A DNA stretch of 64,000 bases from Rosa chinensis (lineage: Eukaryota; Streptophyta; Magnoliopsida; Rosales; Rosaceae). Every line of letters starts with the position of its first letter. The first letter of the stretch is position 1. The position numbers were made by a program, and so were the translations under genes. The DNA lies in NCBI RefSeq assembly GCF_002994745.2, contig NC_037091.1:56777612-56841611 (forward strand). Direction: 5' to 3'. The notes under the pieces were generated by a model. The model was not told where the DNA came from and did not search any database. It saw only the letters and a list, made by a program, of their open reading frames with translations. Shown here in pieces: positions 32,365-41,979 of this stretch.

Positions 32365-33747
32365 CTACAACACTAAGTATCGATTCGGTGAACGCAATAG
32401 ATCACAACCAAAGCCCTTACACGTAAGGCAAGAAGTCCTTTTCCGGAAGGCAGAGAAAAAAACCTTGTGACGAGGTTGGTGCTCTCCTCGTCCACATCAT
32501 TTGAGAAGAAGTCAGGTCAAGGGATTCTCCGACGACTGCACCCCACAGTGCTGGCACGCCTGCGCACATGCTCAAAAGAGACTATTTGCAACTAGCCTGG
32601 TCTTGGGCTTCCAAGCTCCCATGTTGGGTGAAAGTGATATAGTGCAGCCTTAGGCTCCCTTCACCTGATGTTGGGCCTCTAAGTTGCCTTGTTGGGTGAA
32701 ACTGATAGCCTCGCCTCGGACTTCCTTCACCTGATGTTGGGCATCCAAACTGATAATCTCGTCTTGGACTTCCTTCACCTGATACTGGGCCTCCAAGCTC
32801 CTCCAACTGGCCGAGCTTCATGGCATAGATATTTTGCCATAGTGTTGGGAGAGAAGAGAGAGCTGAAGTCGTCCCTCCAGCCTTGTGAAGGCTGGGTATT
32901 TATAGGAGAAGAGAGTTGAGGTGGAAAGGGAAAGTCCTGGCTCAATCCCATAAAATCGGGGTGTCAGCCCCTACTCTCTGCCTACTGACACTCCAGGATG
33001 GGTTTGACAGAGTTGGTGACAGGTGTCACCACATAAACCATCCTTTGTCCTTGAATCACTGTTGACATGACAAGAGAGCCATACTTGGTGTCGGAGCTTG
33101 ACACGTGGAAAAGTTGATGAGAGTCGGTCACTACCATGTCTCCTTGACTGTGTCTAAGTGTGAGCCTGAAGGTCGAGGCTTTAGGCTTGGAAGTCGTGGC
33201 CATGATCCTTAGAGGTCGAGGCTTCTAAGCTCTAGGGGTCGAATTCTTGGCCTTGGGGGTTGAGGTTTCTGATTCCTTCGGACTATGCTATTCTAATAGT
33301 CAGGTCACAATATGCTCTGACCTTGCCATCCAAGACGACAAGTCAATAACATGGTGAATGTCCAAGACCTAAAAGGTGGAGGTCCAAGGTCAAAGACTCG
33401 GCATACCATGGTTAGGCATTTCACTAGTCATAGTTATTTATGTCTAAGGATTCATTTTCTTTCTAGATGAAAGGTTTAAGTGCGTTGAATGGTTAGAGTC
33501 CTACATGGATTCTTTGACCTTTCAACGCGTCCTACGTGAAATCGGTTGAAAAGTCAAAAGTATTTGTCGAACCAAATTATGACATCAACAGAAACCTCCA
33601 TATGTTTTCTCATCTCCAATCCTTAAAAAATTGAGCTAGACTGGTCCCAAAATCAATTTCCAATAAGGAAGGAAATTCGAGTGATAATTTTTACATTTCA
33701 GTGTCAATTAATGCAAACCGGATATTAGACTCAAATTTTATTTTACA
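32365..33747. other. Retrotransposon debris right of the Tat-like element
   Basis: The first part continues the LTR-like remnant from 20722. A sequence tggcacgcctgcgca at about 32551 may be a decayed primer-binding region. From about 32600 a minus-strand unit is seen: TATAAATA near 32896-32903, then a transcribed-looking region with tandem repeats. No coding domain; the ends of the component elements are not resolved. Confidence 0.4.
32603..32804 (-). repeat. Degenerate tandem repeat, units 68, 66 and 48 bp plus a partial
   Basis: Units begin ttgggc(t/c)tcc and end ccttcacctgat(g/a): 32603-32670, 32671-32736, 32737-32784 and partial 32785-32804. The third unit lacks about 18 bp. On the minus strand they keep an open frame with a repeated SGEGSPRR-like motif, but there is no sign of a real gene. 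Confidence 0.75.
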
Positions 33748-36617
33748 ACCATAATTCCTAACAGTAAACTTTTAGGGGGACGAAGTTAGGTTACCTAGCT
33801 CGGCAAAAATAGGGAAGAACTAGGGTTTGAGAAAAACAAAAGTAGCAATGTGGCCTGTCCAGCGGCGCCCTCTCACTGACGGTGGCTTCCAGCCTCTTCG
33901 GCGCTTGACTGGTGCGGCCGGATGGGTTGGTGATTGGTTTGCGACAGGTGATTGTCAGATTCTGAGGCTGTTGTGGAACGCTTTTCCTCTCTCTCAGATG
34001 GTTGCGATGGTTAATCGGGGCTTTGCTGCAGGTGCCAAGGGGCTCAACGCTGGAGAAGGAAAACGTAGTCGATCTGGGTTCCATAACTTACAGTCGACCA
34101 ATATGTTGTCCAGCGTGTGGTGGTGGGCTAGAACAATAATGATGGAGCTGTGAGGTTTGGCCCGCTTTTGGGTAAGGATTTCGGCAGAGGTGGTAGCTGG
34201 AATCAACCTTGCAAGCTTCAGACCTTTTGTGGCGGTGCCCGAAAAGCCGGAGTCGACTCTGACGGATATGAAAACTGTTTATAGTAGTCTTTTACGTTTC
34301 TTTCTTATGTTTTTAGTTTTTGGGTTTTGGTTAGGTCAAATAAGTCCCTCCTCAATTGAGCGAGGGTTTGGTTGTCTTGGATTCGTAGTTGTGCCATTGA
34401 TATGGTGTCTTTCACGAGGACGATTTGGTTCAATTCTAGTTTACTTTTGTTGTCAATTTGCCGATGAGCGATCCTTTACATGTGGTCTGGTACTTTTTGG
34501 ACGCGGTGTTGAAGAGGATAGGACGACGTCTTCTTTGCTATTGACTACTAGGTATTACTGGGACTTTCGGGATATGTAGCCTTGGAAATTAGTGTTTTGT
34601 GGTTAGAGTTTGGACCCATTGGCCTGATGGTATCTGTAACCGCAGTTTCTTGGGGTATTGGCTTATGTCCTCCGAGTGTATGCTTTCTGATTAATTGAAT
34701 GAAGTATCTATCTTTTTCTCACAAAAAAAAAAAAACTTTTAGGGGGACAAGGTCAAGAGAAGTATTCTTAGAGACAGTAATGGAAAATGACCCAGTTGTT
34801 TCTTCCATGTTAATATCTTCCTCCTTCATTCCCTCCGACAATTTCCAATCAAAACAGTACAGCATGTTTGCAAGTCCGAGCTCCACTGTAGTTGTCCCCA
34901 TGTAGATCCCCGGACACATTCTCCCACCTGCTCCAAATGGCAAGAACTCAAAGTGCTGCCCTTTAAAATCTACGGAGCTATCACCAAACCTTTAAGGGAT
35001 GAACTCTTCTGGTCTCTCCAAAATCCTGAATCCCGCGAGAGTGCCCAATCATTAATAAGGATTAGTGCTTAATTTGGTTCTACATCATAACCAAAAACTT
35101 TAAAAGGGGACATGGTCTCTCTTGGAAGAATTAGAGGAACTGGAGGATGCAGCCGAAGTGTTTCTTTAACTATCATCTTGATCGAGGTATTGAAGCTGTT
35201 CCGTATCACTCTCGGTGACTTTTCCTTTCTTTCCAACCAAGTTTCTAACTTCTTCCTGTGCTTTGTTCATCACTCTCGGCTTCCTAGCAAGCTCTGCCAT
35301 CGCCCACACCATGGTAATTGCACTAGTATATATCTATTCCAGCCAGAAACAAATCCTGATTCACAAATGTTATACCAAGGCTGTTATATAAAATTGATAT
35401 AAAAGTAGAAAAACCAATTGGAAATAATAAAAGAGGTCCAAAAGTGATTCACACTCTAGATTTATAATATCTTAATAATGGCATGGGCCCGATTTCATTT
35501 TTCGATCACTATAAAAAGGTCTTTTAACATCTAAAATGTGGTGGAACTGATCCAAAGTTCCAAACCTAGGATGAGTGGCACTAGGGTGATCGATGTGGAG
35601 CGCATACAGACAAATAGGGCCTGAAAATTTATACGTGGATGAATTCCCCTCTTTGATACCATGTTGATGAAAATTAATTTTGCAACCCAAAACCGGCCAA
35701 TTGATTTTCAATAGGAAAGAAGTAATTAACAGCTTAGCTGATGTTATTATGACCAAGCTGAGCAGCTCCATACGCAGTTTGCTCCCTCACTATTTTAAGC
35801 AGCACATCAACTATATATGTCGTCATGCTCTTGTTGTGACGTCCTCCCAGGCTTGAGATGATCATCAATCACCTGCTGGAAAAAGCGATCACCGACCCGA
35901 GATTCTGTCTATAATACACCCAATATAAGAAGGCAAGTAATCAGATGAAGACAATCCTGCAAGCATGATTTCAGTTTCATGAAGCACTTGATGAAACCTA
36001 TGGTGATCAAAATCGCTGCCTTCAAAACTTGTCCCGAAAACAATCCTGAAAGTTATGCTTCCCATGAGAGCAACAACTTCTAAGTAAGATCCACAGTTGT
36101 AGTGGATTTCTCGGAGATCGAGTTAATCATCTTAACTGCTTCTTCTTCCCTGATGGACCTATACGACTGAACCCTCTTCACACTGAAAAGCTCAAGCACA
36201 CATAATTTTCTAATGTCTCGCCAATACTCACCATAAGGCGAAAATGCATGCGATGTCTAGATAATTACACGCGAGTCTCCGAGTGCCCGTGAAGGCGGGT
36301 CTACTGCAGCAGTGGAGATCATTATCCTTCAAGACATGTTTTGCTGCTTCAGATGATGAGAATACGAGGGTTGGTATGCGAACGAGGTGTAAGACTGGAC
36401 CGTACTTTTTCGAGAGGCGCCATAGATTTTGGTGAGGCGATGAGCCAGATTGAGTGAACTGGTACGTGCAAGTTGCCTATGATGGGAAGCTTGGGAGGGC
36501 TTGGAGGTAAGTGCTTAATTTTGTGGCTTGTTTTTCGTTGAAAGCAGTACTATAGGGAGGAGAAGGAGAAATATATAGAAGCCATAAAATTAGTAGGAAG
36601 GTGTTGATGAGAGCCAC
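33748..36617 (-). pseudogene. CYP71 pseudogene (third copy), with LINE insertion, stops and indels
   Basis: Both exons are recognisable: the exon-2 remnant from about 35360 down to 33748 (split by the LINE at 33782-34732) and the exon-1 remnant at about 35738-36617. A haem loop survives in altered form ([10 protein letters not shown], near 34900-34940). Defects seen: PERF is destroyed by an in-frame TAA at about 34993; a 4-bp insertion near 35815 and a deletion of about 33 bp near 35890 disrupt exon 1; the start ATG appears as GTG at 36615-36617; other small indels occur. It is closest to the intact CYP71 gene at 11314-13616 and lies on the same strand, so it is an old tandem duplicate. It could not yield a working P450. 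Confidence 0.88.
33782..34732 (+). mobile_element. 5'-truncated LINE (L1-like) or other poly(A) retroposon in the CYP71 pseudogene
   Basis: 951 bp ending in a poly(A) tail (34723-34732). It is flanked by a perfect 16-bp duplication, aaacttttagggggac, at 33766-33781 and 34733-34748; the CYP71 3' end matches on both sides. The 3' region (gattaattgaatgaagtatc, then poly(A)) looks like a plant LINE 3' UTR. No RT or endonuclease domain remains; the open frames at 33827-34153 and 34157-34579 have no recognised motif. A processed retrocopy of an unknown transcript is the alternative. Confidence 0.72.
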
Positions 36618-36977
36618 TGCAGCTGGAGAAATGAAATATATAAGATCGAGCAAGTATGAATCAAAACAAAACCTGGGCTCTTTGGTGGACCAACTACAGG
36701 GAATCTTCAACTTCCGGCCCAAGAACTTCAAGCCCAATATCCTAACTCAACCAGGGTTCATATCCAACCGTATAATTAGTTAAGTGTGGTCAACTAAACG
36801 GGTCCACATACAAACCAAGAGCCCAGATTAATCCCCAGAATCGCATCCGACGACTGGCGGTACCTCACAAAGAACAGGGTTAGGGATTTTGTCTCTGTTA
36901 CCAAATTTGATCTGGTTCCTTTAATCAGAGCCAAATTGGGATCATTTGAGTGAATTAGGGTTGGGGATTTGAATCAT

Positions 36978-39900
36978 ATGGAGATGGATTACGTGACGGA
37001 GTTTCCTCTCTCTCATATTGATCGGCGTCCCAGAAAGAGGCCCAGGTTCGCTTGGGACGGCCCCCAATCCCACCCAAAGGTACAATCTTTATCCTCTATT
37101 TCATCCAAATTATCAAAATTCAGCCCAATTTTTTCACTTCACGAGGCTTTAATCTGTTCTGTGATGTTAAATTTAGCCTTGGAGTATTAATTTCAGCTCA
37201 GTTTGCATTGCATTTGTGTCAAAGTCTTGATTTTTGTGGGAAATGGTGTTAAAAAATCTGATCTTGTTCAATTTCCCATTTATATCATATGGGAAAAATT
37301 TGATGATATAAATTTTTGAGGTTGAGAATATGGATACTGTAATGATCTGGATGTATGAGGGATGTGAAAGCTGGATATGTTTATCGTATTCGGGTTTTAT
37401 GCATGTGTGTGATCTATTCATTCTGCATATACTGGTTTTGTGTTGGGTGATTAGATAAGATGAGGGAAAATCGTTGAAATGAATGATAGATAGCTAAGGG
37501 GTTTAAGTTGTTTTTTTACTGTGTGTATGGTGGAGTATGAAATCAATGGCTGTGTGTAGGCTCAGTCAGGAATGTATTATGAGCAAGATGTTGGAAATGG
37601 AACAAGCTATGGACATCCGAGGGTACACCCAGACCATCCTAGTCTTTTTGTAAAGGGGTTGACTCAAAAAGGCTCTCCCCCATGGCGTGAGGATGACAAA
37701 GATGGACATTACATGTTTGCTGTTGGAGAGAATTTAACTTCTCGCTGTAATTACAATCACCTTAAATATTTCTCTTTGCCTTTTTTATGTGTCTATATTG
37801 TAAACTTTTTCATTTAGGATTTTTGTTGTAAAACTTCACAACCAGCTAAACCACATTGATGGTTTTTTTAACTTTTCATATTTTCATGTTTTCTGGGTTT
37901 TCTTTAAAAAGTATTTGAAATGTTGAAGGTATGCCTGTTAATTCCTTTTTATTACATTCTTTTTCTTCCTGCATTCGTGTCAAAATTTATACGAGTGTAG
38001 AAAATTTGTTGTCATTTTTAGACCTTGTTTTAGGTACTGTTTTAAACTATACGTCATTCTTTCTTACACCCTTGTTTCTGTACTTTCAGATAAAATTCAC
38101 AGGAAAATTGGGGAAGGTTACTTCCTTAACTGAGTCTACAACTATCTTTAGATAAATTATGTTTTGGTGGTCTGTCTTCTCATATTTGCACTCTTTCCAT
38201 GACTATAGGAACTTTTGGTCAGGTTTTGGAATGCTGGGACAGGGAAACAAAGGAGATGGTAGCTATAAAAGTTGTCAGAAGTATCAAGAAATACCGTGAA
38301 GCAGCAATGATAGAAATTGATGTGCTACAGTTGCTTGGAAAGTATGACAGAAATGGCAGTCGGTGAGTATAGATTTCGTAACATTTTTTATTTCTTTTAC
38401 TTGGTCAGTTTTGAAGTGAATTTTGTGTCAATTGTTAAGTGGCTTTATTCTTTGCAGTTGTGTTCAAATACGGAACTGGTTTGACTATCGTAACCATATA
38501 TGTATAGTAAGTACATGCTTGATTTTTGATAACATAATTCCCCAACTTCACAAATATTTTGGGGGTTAAGACTTCTTTGAATTTAAATGGTCTTAACAGG
38601 TATTTGAGATGCTTGGACCAAGCTTATATGATTTCCTCCGGAAAAATAATTATCGCCCATTTCCGGTTGATCTTGTCCGCGAGCTTGGCAGGCAACTATT
38701 GGAATGTGTAGCATGTGTGTAGTTGGACTTCTGTTGTTTCTCTTATCCCATTCCAAGTTTATAGTAACACTTCTGGATGCAATATTTACCTGCAGTGATT
38801 AAACAATTTACTTATTTACTGGTAGTTTCAGCGTATTTTTAAATAAAACACAAATAAAGGCCCTATGTGATTATTTAGGAATCATTTTTGGATATATGAT
38901 ATTATAACATGAAGAATGTGGCAGGATATTGAGTTTAATAAAAAAAAGTGCAATACTATGATATTTAATGATTTTTTTGGTTGTTGTAAAATTTTGCAGT
39001 CATACATGATATGCGTCTCATCCATACTGACTTGAAGCCTGAGAATATACTTTTTGTTTCGCCAGAATATATTAAAGTACCGGACTACAGGGTATGTCTG
39101 CCTGAGGGCCATTGAATTTACAAGATTGCAGTTCTTTATTTTCTGTTTCCTTTTTGCCCTTCAAATGACACGTTTGAATGCCCTCTTCTTCCTTTTACCT
39201 TTTAACTACCTGCATTCTCTTACTAAGGGCTTTTCAATATCCTCAAGTCTTGAAGTTCTTTATTTGGTATTACAGTTCACATCCCGGTCGCCAAAAGATG
39301 GAACCTGTTATAGAAGGTTGCCAAAGTCTAGTGCTATCAAAGTTATTGATTTTGGTAGCACAGCGTATGAGCATCAAGAGCACAACTATATTGTATCGAC
39401 AAGGCACTACCGCGCACCTGAGGTCATTCTAGGTCTGTTTTTCTTTTCTTTTCTTTTTTCCCTTTTTTTTTTCCTGGCATTCAATTATCTTCATTTCAAG
39501 TATTAGTTATCTATGTATTTTTTGGCTAACATTCATATTATACACTTTACAGGACTTGGATGGAGTTATCCATGTGACATTTGGAGTATTGGCTGCATCT
39601 TGGTAGAGTTGTGTTCGGTATGTCTCATTATATTGTGCTGATGCCATAATATGTTAAAGAAAATCTCTACAAATAAGGTTGATAAGGAAAAAAGAATTGA
39701 AACTATTTCAGGGAGAAGCCTTGTTTCAGACACATGAGAACTTAGAACACCTGGCTATGATGGAAAGGGTACTAGGTCCATTGCCACAGCACATGTTAAA
39801 AAGAGCAGAGTATGTGCCATTGGAGGGTTTTCAACATAATTTTTATTGTATTAGTTTCAGAAAACATTAGTTCAGTTAAATTCACTACTCTTTCTGTTGC

Positions 39901-40283
39901 TAATTATGTGTTTTTGGTTCAGCCGCCATGCTGAGAAGTATGTCAGGAGGGGTAGGTTGGACTGGCCTGAAGGTGCAAATTCTCGGGAAAGTATTAAATC
40001 TGTTTTAAAGCTACATCGTCTCCAGGTAAATAATATTCTACACTTTTTCATTACACTGTTACGTTTTGGAACTTCTGTGAATTTCTTTTTCATTTCTCAG
40101 CTCTAAAGTAGACGAATTTATTTTGTTTGTCAGAATATAGTGATGCAACATGTAGATCATTCAGCTGGTGATCTGATCGACCTCCTGCAAGGTCTCCTTA
40201 GATTTGAGCCCTCTAATAGGCTAACAGCTCCTGAAGCCCTAAGGCATCCCTTCTTTACCAGGGATCATTACAGAAGGTTTTAG
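36978..40283 (+). CDS. AFC2: LAMMER-type dual-specificity kinase, AFC2-like
   Basis: AFC/CLK kinases phosphorylate SR splicing factors in the nucleus. Twelve exons (36978-37079, 37560-37746, 38090-38116, 38209-38362, 38458-38506, 38600-38714, 39000-39091, 39276-39432, 39553-39617, 39712-39809, 39923-40025, 40134-40283) give 398 aa in one frame. The basic N-terminus (RRPRKRPRF) is a likely nuclear signal. The kinase domain, from about residue 95 to the end, has the glycine loop GEGTFGQV, VAIKVV lysine, IHTDLKPEN catalytic loop, VIDFGS in place of canonical DFG context, [16 protein letters not shown] activation segment and the family signature [13 protein letters not shown] chose the ATG that gives [13 protein letters not shown], as in AFC2. 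Length is slightly below Arabidopsis AFC2. The third exon is a 27-nt microexon. Confidence 0.94.
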
Positions 40284-40875
40284 TGAGGTGTTTGCAAATT
40301 CATTCTTGCAGTGTTACTGGTTTGCTTGGAGTGCTTTACTGAGTTCTGGCTTATTGAAGAGCCGAAGTGCTTGCTTTCCTGAATGTTTATTTTCCTGGCA
40401 TGTGCAACAACCATGAAGGCGCTGGCCAAGACCTGGACTACTTGATCTTTGTACTTCTGTAAATAGCCTGTTCTCAGAAGCCTCTCATTCGATTTTGTAC
40501 CATGAAAATGTAATGTAACGAGTTTCCCATTAAGAACGGAGGTGATGCGAATTCTGAACTGGCTTCGCCTTCAAAACATGTATGTTTAATGTTTTGTAGA
40601 AGGATGAACAATTAGCTGTTATAGACAGGCAAATGAATGAGTGTTGCATTACATATGAGATTGAAGAAAAATGAGACATGGAAATCTTGACCTCTAAAGT
40701 AATATCAGTTTGTCAGGTTAGTAGGAAGAGTAATATATCAAAAAAGAAGCAAAACATTCAGAAAAAGATGAACACCGAATTACTGATGAAGTTCAAAATC
40801 AATGCTCATCAACATGGATACAAGAGAAAAAGAAACAAATCCGATGAGAAAAATAAATTCTAGAAGCTTCCATGA
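40284..40875. other. Convergent 3' flanks of AFC2 and the NHL gene
   Basis: About 590 bp, the two 3' UTRs face each other. No further feature. Confidence 0.5.
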
Positions 40876-41979
40876 TCAATGTCTTGTCTTGCATTTTCTA
40901 TGAACCATAACCCCATCAGGAGGTCTAGAGAACACAACGTTGCAGTCGCCGTGTAATTTATAAGAGTATCGCAACAGGCTTCCGAACTTAGCTCGTGCTC
41001 TGAAGTAGCCTTTGAATTCGAAGCCGGCTCTACCGTTCTCCAGCTGCTTCTTCAGCCTTTGGCTTTCGAGCAATCCGAGAGGAACCTGACTAGCCACCAT
41101 GTGAACACTTGCAAACATGGACTGATGCTTGTGTGCAGTGAAGGGTTCAATGTATGTGGTAGCAACGAGGGTGCTCCCATAGTAAGCATAAATGTACATA
41201 GGACTGAAGTAGACGCTCACCTTCTTGTTCGGGTTGGTGAAGTTTACTAGCACAGTAAAGTCCGCATTGAGGAGATACCCCATGTCGAGATATGCTGCGT
41301 TTAGTGTGGCAGTGGAAATTTCGAACTTTGGGGTCCGAGGACGAAAGACGAGATAGATAATGAGGACAATGAGACCTGCTAAGATTATGAGGATCCAAAA
41401 AATGGCGCAGCACACGCCTAAGGACCATGTGAAGAAGTTGGTTTGTTGAGGTTCTGGCACGCGCAACCGCTGTGAACCGTGTCGCTGTCCATGCGAACCA
41501 TGTGGTGTATGGTGTTGTGGCGTTTGGTGGTCTTGATCAACATGGTGTGGGATTGGCGCCGCCCCTGGGACTAGTGGCCGGGAGTCGTGGCCTTGATGCT
41601 TCGGGTCAGGATGTTGTTGGTCTTGATCATGGTGAGGAGTTGGTGCCAATGGTACTGGTGGTGGCTGAGAATGGCGGCTTTGTTTCTTTGGCCGAGGATG
41701 TGGGTCTTGCTCATGGTGAGGAATTGACACCAATGGACCTAGTGGCCGAGGTTGGCGGCCTTCATACTTCCCCTGGGGACGGGTTGGGGCTGGCTGATGC
41801 AGAATCGGTTGCCGTGATTCAGACCATTCTGGACTGGGTGGCGGTGGTCCAGAGGGCTGACCTTGATACTGTGGTAGTGGCACAGATGAACCAGGTGGTG
41901 GTGACTCGGGATATTGGCCTTGCTGCTGTGTTTCATATGGGCTACCAAAATGAGGGTTGGAATCGCGAGGCCGATGCAT
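40876..41979 (-). CDS. NDR1/HIN1-like (NHL), LEA_2-domain membrane protein with His/Pro-rich N-terminus
   Basis: Intronless, 367 aa. NHL proteins are plasma-membrane anchored and linked to pathogen and abiotic stress responses. The first about 180 residues are disordered and rich in Pro, His and Gln, with three imperfect copies of a Pro-His-His-x-Gln-Asp block (IPHHEQD, TPHHDQD, IPHHVDQD). A single hydrophobic segment (about residues 185-212, FTWSLGVCCAIFWILIILAG onward) is followed by VFRPRTPKFEI and the LEA_2 domain, with the typical NFTNPNKKVSVYF block and a C-terminal HGDCNVVF. The long N-terminal extension is larger than in compact NHL proteins. I cannot assign a specific member or substrate. 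Confidence 0.88.
   Translation of the reverse strand: MHRPRDSNPHFGSPYETQQQGQYPESPPPGSSVPLPQYQGQPSGPPPPSPEWSESRQPILHQPAPTRPQGKYEGRQPRPLGPLVSIPHHEQDPHPRPKKQSRHSQPPPVPLAPTPHHDQDQQHPDPKHQGHDSRPLVPGAAPIPHHVDQDHQTPQHHTPHGSHGQRHGSQRLRVPEPQQTNFFTWSLGVCCAIFWILIILAGLIVLIIYLVFRPRTPKFEISTATLNAAYLDMGYLLNADFTVLVNFTNPNKKVSVYFSPMYIYAYYGSTLVATTYIEPFTAHKHQSMFASVHMVASQVPLGLLESQRLKKQLENGRAGFEFKGYFRARAKFGSLLRYSYKLHGDCNVVFSRPPDGVMVHRKCKTRH

Noticed and set aside
32582..32821. 79-aa minus-strand frame with repeated SGEGSPRR motif
   Set aside because: The frame is created by the tandem DNA repeats, whose units differ in length, and it lies in LTR debris.
33827..34579. Two plus-strand frames in the LINE-like insertion
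   Set aside because: No RT, endonuclease or zinc-finger motif. They may be remnants but no function is supportable.
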